Shown: positions 36,851 through 45,326 of the stretch, in pieces
How positions within the stretch are numbered: position 1 is the first letter of the stretch
Layout: each line of letters begins with the position of its first letter
Source of the DNA: an uncultured Faecalicatena sp.
GTDB taxonomy: Bacteria > Bacillota > Clostridia > Lachnospirales > Lachnospiraceae
DNA length: 64,000 nt
Direction: 5' to 3'
NCBI GenBank assembly: GCA_902489075.1
Contig: CABTYO010000002.1
Span: 105,475 to 169,474, forward strand
Made by a program: the position numbers and the translations under genes
The notes under the pieces: generated by a model
Database searches by the model: none
Told to the model about the DNA's origin: nothing
The model's input: the letters and a program-made list of their open reading frames with translations, nothing else

Positions 36851-37888
36851 ATGAGATATAAGGTCGGAATGTATGGCGGCTCATTTGATCCGTTACATAT
36901 TGGTCATATCCATGATATGATCAGAGCGGCTTCCATATGCGAAGAACTGTACATAATAATTTGTTGGTGTGAAGGACGAGAATCTACGTCAAAGGAACTT
37001 CGATACAGATGGATATACAACAATACAAAACATTTATCAAATGTAACAATTATTTTCATTGAAGATAAAGCCGTTAATAAAGAAGAATACAGCACAGATT
37101 ATTATTGGGAGAAGGGGGCAAAGGATATTAAAAATGCGATTGGAAAACCGATTGACGCCGTATTCTGCGGGATGGATTATTACGGAACGAATCGGTTTGA
37201 GAGGTTGTATGGTCCTGAGAGTGAAGTTGTTTATTTTGACAGAACAGAAGTTCCAATCAGTTCAACAGAATTAAGATTTGATGTGTATAAGAATTGGCAG
37301 TATATCCCTCCGATCTGCAGACCATATTACGTGAAACGAGTATTGATCGTTGGCGGTGAAAGTACCGGTAAATCAACATTGGCTCAGAATCTTGCTATCG
37401 CATATAATACGAACTTTGTAAGTGAAATTGGCAGAGATACATGCGAAGCTGCTGGCGGCGAAGAATATATGGATGTAAACGACTTATTTGAAAATTTTTT
37501 GCGACAGAAAACAGAAGAGATGAGAGCAGCAGAGTATAGTAATAAGCTGCTGTTTATTGATACAGACGCTTTAACGACCAAATTTTATTCTCAATTTTTA
37601 CTATCTGATATTGATGAAATAGAAAAGTGTAATGCGTTAGCAGATGCGATTACAGATATGAATAGATTTGACATGGTTTTGTTCTTAGAACCAACAGTGG
37701 ATTTTGTTCAGGACGGGACTAGAAGCGAAAAGATTGCATCCGATAGAGAAAAATATAGTGAACAGATTAAAAATTTATTTGACGAAAAGGGAATCCAATA
37801 TTACTGTATTGGTGGAGATTATCTCAATAGATTCAATAAGGCTAAGGAGTTGATTGAAAATGACTTTGGGATTAAGACAATTTGGTAA
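36851..37888 (+). CDS. nadR: NadR-like NMN adenylyltransferase / ribosylnicotinamide kinase
   Basis: A 345-residue two-domain enzyme. The N-terminal nucleotidyltransferase domain has GMYGGSFDPLHIGHIHD, the HxGH-type signature, and ISSTELR. The C-terminal kinase domain begins near residue 160 with the P-loop VGGESTGKSTL. The DNA-binding domain of enterobacterial NadR is absent, so this version is an enzyme only. It converts nicotinamide riboside imported by PnuC to NMN and then NAD. Confidence 0.93.
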   Translation: MRYKVGMYGGSFDPLHIGHIHDMIRAASICEELYIIICWCEGRESTSKELRYRWIYNNTKHLSNVTIIFIEDKAVNKEEYSTDYYWEKGAKDIKNAIGKPIDAVFCGMDYYGTNRFERLYGPESEVVYFDRTEVPISSTELRFDVYKNWQYIPPICRPYYVKRVLIVGGESTGKSTLAQNLAIAYNTNFVSEIGRDTCEAAGGEEYMDVNDLFENFLRQKTEEMRAAEYSNKLLFIDTDALTTKFYSQFLLSDIDEIEKCNALADAITDMNRFDMVLFLEPTVDFVQDGTRSEKIASDREKYSEQIKNLFDEKGIQYYCIGGDYLNRFNKAKELIENDFGIKTIW

Positions 37889-37937
37889 GAGAAGTTTTTC
37901 GTAACATTTATAAAAATAAATACAGGAGGTCTTATTT

Positions 37938-38594
37938 ATGACAATTTTAGAAGCAGTGGAAGCACGGCATATGGTTCGCAAATATAAAGATATCAGTTTA
38001 TCCGAGGCTGTAATCAAGAATTTAAAAGAACGGGTTGAAATGAATAACAGTCATTATAATTTAAACATAAAACTTATGGTTGATAATAAAAAAGGAGTAA
38101 ATGGCATAGCAAAACATGTTCTTTCTAAAGGCGTAAAAAATTATTTTATTCTGGCTGGGGATGAAGCACCAGATCTGGATGAGAGACTTGGTTATTGCAG
38201 TGCAGACCTGATGCTTTATGCACAGACCTTAGGATTAAATACATGGTATGTAGGCGGAATGTTTAACCGCAGTGTTTCTCAATATGTAGAAGGCAGGAAA
38301 GTAATAGGCGTAATTGCTGTTGGATATGGACAGACGGAAGGAATACCGCACAAGTCAAAGTCGGCAGCAGAGGTCTCAATGTATGATGGAGAAATACCAG
38401 AGTGGTTTGTAAGCGGAATCAAGACAGCCCTGCTTGCACCAACGGCACTTAATAAGCAGGATTTTATTATTTCAGGAAAAGATAATAAGGTCAAAATAGA
38501 AAATGAGAATGGGTTATTCACTGGAGTAAACCGGGGATTGGTGAAATACCATTTTGAACTGGGAGCAGGTAAAAATAATTTTGAATGGGTGTAG
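37938..38594 (+). CDS. Nitroreductase-family flavoprotein
   Basis: A 218-residue protein with the nitroreductase start ILEAVEARHMVRKYKD, where the basic residues bind FMN phosphate. The compact form, with APTALNKQDF near the C-terminus, resembles the TM1586-type branch. AGGAGG precedes the ATG. The substrate is unknown; such enzymes reduce quinones, nitro compounds or other small molecules with NAD(P)H. A GNAT gene follows by 60 bp. Confidence 0.88.
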   Translation: MTILEAVEARHMVRKYKDISLSEAVIKNLKERVEMNNSHYNLNIKLMVDNKKGVNGIAKHVLSKGVKNYFILAGDEAPDLDERLGYCSADLMLYAQTLGLNTWYVGGMFNRSVSQYVEGRKVIGVIAVGYGQTEGIPHKSKSAAEVSMYDGEIPEWFVSGIKTALLAPTALNKQDFIISGKDNKVKIENENGLFTGVNRGLVKYHFELGAGKNNFEWV

Positions 38595-38654
38595 TTATTC
38601 AACTACTGAAGTATAGAAGCTGAGCTTATCTGAAATTATGAGGGAGAAAAAGTC

Positions 38655-39122
38655 ATGGATTTACTATATAAAAGAGCAACATCAGAAGATATTGATATAT
38701 TGACAACGACACGAATACAGGTATTAAGGGCAGCAAACAGGCTGTCTGAGGACACGGATATGAGTGAAGTGGAAAGGCAGTCCTACAATTACTATCAAAA
38801 AGCATTAAGTGATGGTACTCATATCGCATATTTGGTTTTTGATAAAGACCGCTTTGTGGGAGCTGGAGGTGTCAGCTTCTTTCAGGTAATGCCGACCTAT
38901 CACAATCCGAGTGGAAACAAGGCGTATATCATGAATATGTATACGGACCCTGAATACAGAAGAAGAGGAATTGCATATAAAATGTTAGACATGCTGATCA
39001 GAGATACTAAGAGCCGGGGGATTACTGCTATTTCCCTGGAAGCAACAGATATGGGAAGGCCCTTGTATGAAAAATATGGTTTCATAAAAATGAATCATGA
39101 AATGGAATTGCCGGATAATTAA
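38655..39122 (+). CDS. GNAT family N-acetyltransferase
   Basis: A 155-residue single-domain protein. The acetyl-CoA-binding motif A is seen as MYTDPEYRRRGIAYKMLDMLI near residue 100, and motif B as ISLEATDMGRPLYEKYGF. It would move an acetyl group to an amine on an unknown small molecule or protein. GAGGGAGAAAAA precedes the ATG. A terminator follows at once. Confidence 0.93.
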   Translation: MDLLYKRATSEDIDILTTTRIQVLRAANRLSEDTDMSEVERQSYNYYQKALSDGTHIAYLVFDKDRFVGAGGVSFFQVMPTYHNPSGNKAYIMNMYTDPEYRRRGIAYKMLDMLIRDTKSRGITAISLEATDMGRPLYEKYGFIKMNHEMELPDN

Positions 39123-39170
39123 AAATTCAACCGTTTTTTGGTCCAATAGTCCAGGTTCCGGTTGAATTTT
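39122..39170. terminator. Bidirectional terminator
   Basis: Perfect 12-bp arms AAAATTCAACCG (39122-39133) and CGGTTGAATTTT (39159-39170), between convergent genes. Confidence 0.85.
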
Positions 39171-39193
39171 CAAAATCAAAAGCACTATGCTTT

Positions 39194-39832
39194 TTACTTC
39201 TTATTAAGCAGAGATTCAATCAGCCGGCAGGCTTCGATTCGGGCCCCAGGAGGAGTGTCTCCATGCTCTGGATCATTAGAATAACCAGACAAAAGCTGGC
39301 ACGGAAAATCCTCACACATTCCACAAGAGGGCAGGTTTTTCCCCATAGCACATGCTGCGATAGGACAGGGCTCCTTATCGGTGTGGAAAGGCATGCCTTT
39401 TGTAGCAGCACAACCGTTGCAGTGACAAGGCTCTTTCCATTCACAATTTGAGCAGTCCAGACCGCAGTAAGTTGTGAGTAAAATCTCCTGCTGTTTTTTC
39501 TTACTGAAGCCTTTCAGCACCAGTTTATAGGATTTATCCAACATATCCCGCAGCAGATCATCCGGGACACTTCCATCTGGATTTACAGAATTCCAATGCA
39601 CTTTGTTGCAGTAGTATCCTGGAATGATATCTTCATACTGCTGACGAAGGAAATCCCCTTCCAGAGGTTCCAGCTTTAACGTAATGTAGTAAGGTTTATT
39701 CTCCTGATCGAGACATATGGCAGCAAATAGCTTGCCGCCGATCATGTAACGGATCCAGTTCCATTCCTTTTTCAAATCTTTTGTAACGCCCGGTTTTTTC
39801 ATCAGATATTCATCGATCCATATGTATTTCAT
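39194..39832 (-). CDS. MmcQ/YjbR-like domain fused to Cys-rich DUF3795-like domain
   Basis: About 212 residues from the ATG at 39832 (AAAGGAAC upstream). The first 120 residues match the MmcQ/YjbR pattern (YITLKLEPLEGDFLRQQY, NKVHWNSVNPDGSVPDDLL). The last 85 residues hold about twelve cysteines in closely spaced pairs (YCGLDCSNCEWKEPCHCNGC, then CPIAACAMG and CGMCEDFPC), the DUF3795 style, which may bind metal. I know both domains mainly as separate proteins. The function is unknown. Confidence 0.83.
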   Translation of the reverse strand: MKYIWIDEYLMKKPGVTKDLKKEWNWIRYMIGGKLFAAICLDQENKPYYITLKLEPLEGDFLRQQYEDIIPGYYCNKVHWNSVNPDGSVPDDLLRDMLDKSYKLVLKGFSKKKQQEILLTTYCGLDCSNCEWKEPCHCNGCAATKGMPFHTDKEPCPIAACAMGKNLPSCGMCEDFPCQLLSGYSNDPEHGDTPPGARIEACRLIESLLNKK

Positions 39833-40178
39833 ATTTGTTCCTTTCTTGTTGTTGATTGCATGGCTGCAATGCACTTTTTAATGCAGTATATAATTCCTGA
39901 CGAATTGTTTTTCCACTATGAGAAACACTTTGTCCGGAATGTTATTAAATACAGTTTAACATATATAACACGACAACTGTAAGTCATGTTTCTAGGAGAG
40001 AGGCGAAAAATAGTATTAGTTATGCAGTGTAGTAGCGAGATGGGATATTCTCGGTTTCTGGAATTGATATGGCTAAACTGGCCGAAGATTATCGAACTGA
40101 ACATTGTAACAGGATGTCGGGTATGCTAAGATAATGTTGCGGAACAATCGTGTTTACGTTTTGGATGAGGGAGAATAG
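39833..40178. other. Intergenic region without clear gene
   Basis: About 345 bp, AT-rich on the left. Short open frames exist on both strands but none has a good ribosome site and a plausible protein. The right end carries GGATGAGGGAG before a very short frame described separately. I see no RNA structure that I recognise. Confidence 0.5.
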
Positions 40179-40256
40179 ATGACAGCAGAGGAAGCTTTTT
40201 GTGATTTAGGAGATAAATATGGTGAATATTTTTGTACTTTTGCTTTTAATAGGTGA
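40179..40256 (+). CDS. Possible 25-residue upstream ORF
   Basis: The frame starts at ATG 40179 after GGATGAGGGAG and ends at 40256, overlapping the next gene in another frame. The peptide begins MTAEEAFCDLGDKYGEYF. It could be a leader peptide coupling translation into the membrane gene, or chance. There is no homology that I can claim. Confidence 0.25.
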   Translation: MTAEEAFCDLGDKYGEYFCTFAFNR

Positions 40257-40554
40257 AGGGATTATTTTAGGAATTTTATTCTTTGTATTAAGATGCAAAC
40301 ATTCAAAATATCCGGATTTTAGAGTTGGATATCATGTAGAGGATATTATGGGAAGTGAAGAAAAGTGGGATTATGCGAATAAAACGGCTGGGAATTTATG
40401 CGGTATTTTTGGTATTGTTTTCTTTGTTATTTCCATACTGATGTACTGTCTTAAAATAGGTACAGAGATTGCATTAGTAATCATGTTTGTTCTATCCATA
40501 ATTGCGGTAGTTAGTATTTTATTGATTCCTATTTATTTAACAAATAAACATTAA
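40219..40554 (+). CDS. SdpI-like small membrane protein
   Basis: A 111-residue protein with three predicted membrane spans. The loop after the first span carries VGYHVEDIMGSEEKWDYANKT, which fits the SdpI-family pattern GYR-x-S-x-EW-x-AN. SdpI-type proteins give immunity to secreted killing peptides in Bacillus, but many relatives have no known role. AGGAG lies 7 bp before the ATG. The methyltransferase gene follows after about 100 bp. Confidence 0.72.
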   Translation: MVNIFVLLLLIGEGIILGILFFVLRCKHSKYPDFRVGYHVEDIMGSEEKWDYANKTAGNLCGIFGIVFFVISILMYCLKIGTEIALVIMFVLSIIAVVSILLIPIYLTNKH

Positions 40555-40652
40555 TGCCTTGGAAATATAAAGAAATCTTTATCCTTTTTTTAGAGGTATT
40601 TTATAGCTCCTTGTTATTATTTAAAACATCAAATAGTAAGAAGGAGAAGGAT

Positions 40653-41216
40653 ATGTTTTTATTAGAATACTTAAAAAGTCCTATGAAGATCGGAGCTGTT
40701 GCTCCAAGCAGTAAAAGACTGGCAAGAAAGATGGCAGAGCCGATTGATTTTAAAAACTGTAAATGTATAGTTGAGTTCGGTCCCGGGACAGGTGTTTTCA
40801 CAGATGAGATCATAGCCCGGAAAGGTGAAGATATTGTATTTATTTTAATTGAGCAGAACCAGGAATTCTGGGCAAAGCTTCATCAAAGATATAAGTTTAA
40901 GAAGAACGTTCATGTTGTTCATGGAGATGCTTCGGACATCCAGCTGTACCTGGATAGATACCATCAACAGAAAGCGGATTATATCATCTCAGGGCTGCCG
41001 TTTGCTTCACTGCCAAAGAGCGTTTCACAAAGGATATTAGAGGCGATAAGGAATGTAATCCGAGATTCCGGCAAGTTCATAACTTTTCAGTATACACTGC
41101 TGAAGAAAAATATGTTTTTACAGTGGTTCCATTTAGAAAACACAGAGTATGAACTTTTGAATTTTCCCCCTGCATTTGTTCTGGAAATGAAAAAGGATAA
41201 GTGTATGGGGATATGA
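40653..41216 (+). CDS. SAM-dependent methyltransferase (phospholipid N-methyltransferase-like)
   Basis: About 187 residues from the ATG at 40653 (AAGGAGAAGG upstream). The SAM-binding motif I is VEFGPGTGVFTDEI, near residue 48. The segment ISGLPFASLP takes the place of the NLPY motif of KsgA-type dimethyladenosine transferases. The size and the opening FLLEYLKSPMKIGAVAPSS match the small group annotated as phospholipid N-methyltransferase or rRNA dimethylase-like. Neither substrate can be proven from sequence. A two-component system follows. Confidence 0.82.
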   Translation: MFLLEYLKSPMKIGAVAPSSKRLARKMAEPIDFKNCKCIVEFGPGTGVFTDEIIARKGEDIVFILIEQNQEFWAKLHQRYKFKKNVHVVHGDASDIQLYLDRYHQQKADYIISGLPFASLPKSVSQRILEAIRNVIRDSGKFITFQYTLLKKNMFLQWFHLENTEYELLNFPPAFVLEMKKDKCMGI

Positions 41217-41292
41217 TGCATTTCGCCCCGGATATTTATATTTACAGGAAAACATAAATTGCAAAGAAAGTTTAGATTCGGAGGAATGTCAG

Positions 41293-41976
41293 ATGAATGA
41301 GGGATGTGTCCTGATCGTGGACGATGATGCGGATATCAGGAACATGATTGGTATTTATTTAGAAAATGCCTCTATACCGTATATGAAATGTGAAAATGCC
41401 ATGAAAGCGATGGATATCTTGGAAAAGTATAAGATTGACCTCATCTTGCTGGATATCATGATGCCTGGGCTTAACGGCATGGATGCCTGCATTCGAATCA
41501 GGGAGCAGTCCAGGGTGCCGATTATCTTTATGTCTGCAAAGGTTCAGGATATGGATAAGGTGCAGGGACTATCAGTCGGTGCCGATGATTATATAACCAA
41601 GCCTTTTAATCCCATTGAAATGGTTGCCAGGGTCAAGGCTCAGTTAAGACGGTATAAGCAGTATAATGACGGAAGCGGGGCCACGACTCTGCAGTATAGG
41701 GAACTTGAACTGAATGAGGACACAAGGCAGGTGTGGGTAAAGGGAGAGGAAGTAAAGCTCACGCCAAAAGAGTTTTCCATTTTGGAATATCTGCTGAAAA
41801 ACAAAGGAATGGTAATGAGCATAAGACGGATTTACGAACATGTCTGGCATGAGGAATATTTTAACAACGACAGTACAGTGATTATGCATATCTCTAATTT
41901 GCGTGATAAACTGGAGGGCGGCGCTCAAGAGTTTGAATATATTAAGACGGTATGGGGATCGGGTTATAAAATATGA
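41293..41976 (+). CDS. OmpR-family response regulator
   Basis: A 227-residue regulator. The receiver domain has the acidic pair (VDDDADI), phospho-acceptor Asp54 (LILLDIMMPG) and Lys near residue 104 (YITKPFNP). The C-terminal winged helix runs from about 130 to the end (KLTPKEFSILEYLLKNKGMV, VIMHISNLRDKLE). CGGAGGAATG lies before the start. Its end overlaps the kinase start by 4 bp. The layout recalls VanR-type regulators; target genes are unknown. Confidence 0.95.
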   Translation: MNEGCVLIVDDDADIRNMIGIYLENASIPYMKCENAMKAMDILEKYKIDLILLDIMMPGLNGMDACIRIREQSRVPIIFMSAKVQDMDKVQGLSVGADDYITKPFNPIEMVARVKAQLRRYKQYNDGSGATTLQYRELELNEDTRQVWVKGEEVKLTPKEFSILEYLLKNKGMVMSIRRIYEHVWHEEYFNNDSTVIMHISNLRDKLEGGAQEFEYIKTVWGSGYKI

Positions 41977-43262
41977 AAATAAAAATCAGGGCAACACATA
42001 TATTAGGTGTCATAGTCGCTGCAATCGCATTTCTTTTTATTCATGCAGAAGTGACCTATCTGGTATCCTATCTCAGAATTGTAAAGGGAGAAGCTTTTGA
42101 TACAGCAGCGCATTATATTATATACCTGGGAAATACAATCAGTATTTTTCTATTTATTGGAATTGTTTTCTGGTTTTCGAAGTTTGTGAAGAACGGTTTA
42201 GGCAGTTATCTTATTTTATCTGTATTGGTTTCGATTGCTGTTGTATGCATGGTGATTTCCATTAGTGGAAAAATCCTGATGAGAAGCGGGATACAGAAAA
42301 AAATGCAGGACATGATGGCTCAGACTCAGGGCGCGCTTCTGCTTAGTATTCTTGCTATCTTGTATATCATAGCTTTAATCGGAATTTTTGTGCTTTCTTT
42401 TCAACTTATGGTCAAAAGAAAGATCAAATATTTAGAGTATATCACTGCGGAAGTTAAAAAAATGGAAGTTCAAGGGTTTGGAAAGGAACTGGATGTAAAG
42501 AGCGATGATGAGTTGTCCGTGCTTAGTCAAAGTATTAGCAGGATGTCAGTTACCTTAAAGGATAAAATAGATGAGCAAAATCGGCAAAACGAAGAGCGGC
42601 TGCAGCTTATTGCAGATATTTCCCATGATTTGAGGACCCCTTTGACTTCGGTAATCGGTTATAGTGAGCTGATTCATGAAAAGATACTCACAGACCCAGA
42701 GAAATGTAATGAATATATAGAGGTAGTGAACCGGAGACTGGCTGATTTAAACACAATGGTGGATCAGTTGTTCGAATATACGAAATTGAATCAGGCAGAT
42801 TATCAGCTGTCGAAAAATCCTGTTGATCTCAATGGATTATTCTATTATATTGATAGTGAATACAGCAGAATCTATAGAAACAATAATTTGTCCTGGAGGC
42901 TTGATGTAGAGAACAGGCAAATGATAGCCAATATAGATTCGGAGAAATTCATACGGGCAATGGAAAACCTTCTGAGCAATGCGAAAAAGTATGCCGCAAA
43001 GGGTTCGGAGGTTATCATGTCAGTGAAAGAGCAGGATGGACAAGTATTGATTGATCTGTCCAATGAAATTGAAAACCCTGAGAACCTGGATGAGAATAAA
43101 CTTTTTGACAGATTTTATAAATCAGATGAGGCCAGAAGTGAGACCTCAGGTACAGGGCTGGGGCTTCCGATTGTCAGAAAAATAATAGAACTTCATGGTG
43201 GCCATGTGGGGGTTAAAAAGACAGGGAATCGAATCGAGTTTTCTGTGGTAATACCGGAATAA
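41973..43262 (+). CDS. Sensor histidine kinase (VanS-like)
   Basis: A 429-residue kinase with four predicted membrane spans in the first 145 residues (near 8-32, 47-70, 78-98 and 121-146) and only short external loops. It probably senses a signal inside or near the membrane. A HAMP-like linker follows, then HisKA with His218 in ADISHDLRTPLT. The ATPase domain has ENLLSNAKKYA and TGTGLGLPIVRKI. It pairs with the regulator it overlaps. Cell-wall antibiotic sensing is a possibility for this shape, not shown here. Confidence 0.94.
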   Translation: MKIKIRATHILGVIVAAIAFLFIHAEVTYLVSYLRIVKGEAFDTAAHYIIYLGNTISIFLFIGIVFWFSKFVKNGLGSYLILSVLVSIAVVCMVISISGKILMRSGIQKKMQDMMAQTQGALLLSILAILYIIALIGIFVLSFQLMVKRKIKYLEYITAEVKKMEVQGFGKELDVKSDDELSVLSQSISRMSVTLKDKIDEQNRQNEERLQLIADISHDLRTPLTSVIGYSELIHEKILTDPEKCNEYIEVVNRRLADLNTMVDQLFEYTKLNQADYQLSKNPVDLNGLFYYIDSEYSRIYRNNNLSWRLDVENRQMIANIDSEKFIRAMENLLSNAKKYAAKGSEVIMSVKEQDGQVLIDLSNEIENPENLDENKLFDRFYKSDEARSETSGTGLGLPIVRKIIELHGGHVGVKKTGNRIEFSVVIPE

Positions 43263-43331
43263 AATACTCTTTCAGAGAGAAGAAGTAGAGGATCTATGAG
43301 AGTATTGATTGACACGAAATGTAACAAATAG

Positions 43332-43375
43332 AAAAGGACTTGGCAGAGGAAATATACCTCGCAAGTCCTTTTTTT
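43332..43375 (+). terminator. Terminator after the two-component pair
   Basis: Arms AAAAGGACTTG and CAAGTCCTTTT with a long T-run. It also faces the convergent SDR gene. Confidence 0.85.
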
Positions 43376-43393
43376 ATGAAGCTGTGTTTTCTA

Positions 43394-44098
43394 TTATATC
43401 TCCAGTGCCCATCCAAAGTCTCCATGGTAGACCATCTGTTTTGTCATGCCTCCATCGATACAGATGTTCTCCCCCGTGATGAATCCGGCTTTCTCAGAGC
43501 AGAGGAAGAGTACCATATTGGCAATGTCAAGAGGATTGCCGACGCGGTGGGCGGGCTGCTGCAGGGCATCCGCTCCCGCATACTTTGTAAATGCCGTATC
43601 AATCCAGCCGGGAGAGATGGAATTGACTCTTACTTTTCCTGCCAGGCTGACCGCCAGTGCATGAGTCAGAGCAGAGATCCCGCCTTTTGCCGCGGTGTAG
43701 CTTTCTGTATTTGGCTGGCTCATACGGTCCCGGGAGGAAGAAATATTGATGATCGATGCACCGGGCGCAAAGTGCGGCAGGAACAGTTTTGATAAATAAA
43801 ACGGGGCGGTGACTCCAACTTGAAGGGCGTACTGGAATTCCTCATAGGAGCAGTCCTCAATTCCCTTCATTAGTGGAAGCGCGTTATTGATCAGATAATC
43901 AATATGCCCATAATCGGAGATTACTTTCTGTGTAAAGCAGACCAGTGTATCCTGATCTGCCAGATCTCCGGTAAAATAATCGTTCTCTTCCTTATCGATG
44001 ATGCAGACATTGGCTCCGGCTTTGCGAAATTCTTCGGCAATTACTTTTCCGATGCCGTTGGCGCCGCCTGTTATCACGGCAACTTTATCCTGGAACAT
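43394..44098 (-). CDS. Short-chain dehydrogenase/reductase
   Basis: A 234-residue SDR. The cofactor motif is VITGGANGIGKVIAEEF, with Asp at the end of the second strand (VCIIDKEE), which favours NAD. The catalytic residues are Ser in NISSSRD and Tyr-x3-Lys in YTAAKGG. It is the last gene of the ArsR-regulated operon. Why an SDR is placed with a metal/metalloid permease is unclear. AAAGGAGG lies before the ATG. Confidence 0.92.
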   Translation of the reverse strand: MFQDKVAVITGGANGIGKVIAEEFRKAGANVCIIDKEENDYFTGDLADQDTLVCFTQKVISDYGHIDYLINNALPLMKGIEDCSYEEFQYALQVGVTAPFYLSKLFLPHFAPGASIINISSSRDRMSQPNTESYTAAKGGISALTHALAVSLAGKVRVNSISPGWIDTAFTKYAGADALQQPAHRVGNPLDIANMVLFLCSEKAGFITGENICIDGGMTKQMVYHGDFGWALEI

Positions 44099-44120
44099 AA
44101 AAGACCTCCTTTAGCAGCGG

Positions 44121-44357
44121 CTACATTTTCTGCAAAATTCGAACCACCTCATCCTTTTTAGCAACTCTTCCGGAAACCACCAGTTTCCCATCTACCATAA
44201 GTGAGGGGGAGGTCATGACTCCCAGTGTCACGATCTCCATCAAATCCTCCACCTTGTCTATCTGCGCGTCAAGGTTCAATTCCTGGACAGCGGACTGCAC
44301 GTTCTGATACAGCTTATCGCATTTATCGCATCCTGTTCCGATTACTTTGATATTCAT
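44121..44357 (-). CDS. Small thioredoxin-fold redox protein (TM0996/MTH895-like)
   Basis: About 78 residues from the ATG at 44357, favoured over the TTG two codons upstream because AAGGGGG lies at the right distance. The CxxC active site is GTGCDKCDKLYQNV near residue 12, and the cis-proline loop is MTSPSLMVDGKL. Such proteins are often encoded beside PF03773-type permeases and may supply reducing power or handle a thiol-bound metalloid. It is third in the ArsR-regulated operon, 12 bp from the GTPase gene. Confidence 0.92.
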   Translation of the reverse strand: MNIKVIGTGCDKCDKLYQNVQSAVQELNLDAQIDKVEDLMEIVTLGVMTSPSLMVDGKLVVSGRVAKKDEVVRILQKM

Positions 44358-44369
44358 TTCCAATCCCCC

Positions 44370-45308
44370 TTAGTTTTTCAACTTCATTTCAGCCGTCACA
44401 TGCTTTTCCCAGGAAGAAAAAATCTTCTTAATGACTGCCGGACCGATTTTTGAGATAAATACAAGCTGTGCGGCTTCATTATGGCTGGTTTCTTTGAAAT
44501 CAATCCTGGAGCCCACCACATCGACTTGCTGCCAGCCAGGGCCTTCCACCTGTACAAATCCTTTTACCCTGTATACATCAGGAATCATCTCATCCAGGAA
44601 ATGAATCAGCTGATCTTTCTGCACCACGCCTGTAATATCCATGAATAAAGTCTTGGGTTTGGTCTCTTCCGTGTTGGTGGTTTCTTCACTCTCTGCCCAT
44701 TGGTATAAAAGCAGATCCTCCTCTAAAAAGCCATAGTCCATGTTACCGTTTGCACTGGTCGTCAGAAGGCAGACCGGGTTGATCTCCCTTATTTTTTTCT
44801 CCAGTTCTTCGATTCTCTTTGCATCGACCAGGTCGGATTTGGTGATGACCGCAAGGTGGCAGTGCTTGAGCTGTCGGTATACGGTCTCCAGATCAGAAAG
44901 CTGATCCAGGAAGTTCACGGCATCCACCAGGCAGATCACGCCGCAGAATTCGTAGCTCTTTCCAGAGACAGCTTTGACTGCACCCAGGATTTCCTCCACG
45001 TTGGAAGGGTCTCCAAGGCCAGAGCTTTCTACAAATAAATAATCAAAATCGTGCTGTGTCATTTCGCTCAATGCGTTTACAAAGGAAAGCTTTAAGCAGG
45101 AACAGAAGATGGAGCCACGGTTGATCTCTACCATCTGGACGTCATCATTTCTCAGAATTGTTCCGTCAATCCCCAGTTTTCCGAATTCGTTCTGGATGAT
45201 TCCTATCTTTTTCCCTTCCAACTGTTTTAATAATTCCAGCAAAATCGTTGTTTTTCCTGCCCCCAGGAAACCAGTTAATACATATAGCTTTGTCTGCGTC
45301 TCATTCAT
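44370..45308 (-). CDS. CobW/G3E-family GTPase (metallochaperone-like)
   Basis: A 312-residue P-loop GTPase. Walker A is GFLGAGKTTIL, the ESSGLGDP segment marks the G3E group, and TKSDLVDA is the guanine-binding motif. The usual CxCC metal site is altered to FCSC (GSIFCSCLKL), still with two cysteines. A CobW C-terminal domain follows from about residue 215. The family inserts metals into proteins or carries them to partners. Here it sits between an ArsP-like permease and a CxxC protein, so metal or metalloid handling is likely. Confidence 0.92.
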   Translation of the reverse strand: MNETQTKLYVLTGFLGAGKTTILLELLKQLEGKKIGIIQNEFGKLGIDGTILRNDDVQMVEINRGSIFCSCLKLSFVNALSEMTQHDFDYLFVESSGLGDPSNVEEILGAVKAVSGKSYEFCGVICLVDAVNFLDQLSDLETVYRQLKHCHLAVITKSDLVDAKRIEELEKKIREINPVCLLTTSANGNMDYGFLEEDLLLYQWAESEETTNTEETKPKTLFMDITGVVQKDQLIHFLDEMIPDVYRVKGFVQVEGPGWQQVDVVGSRIDFKETSHNEAAQLVFISKIGPAVIKKIFSSWEKHVTAEMKLKN

Positions 45309-45326
45309 GACTGCCGCTCCTTTCGT

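Noticed and set aside
40653..41216. KsgA rRNA dimethyltransferase
   Set aside because: The protein is too short, lacks the NLPY motif and has the opening sequence of the small phospholipid-methyltransferase-like group.
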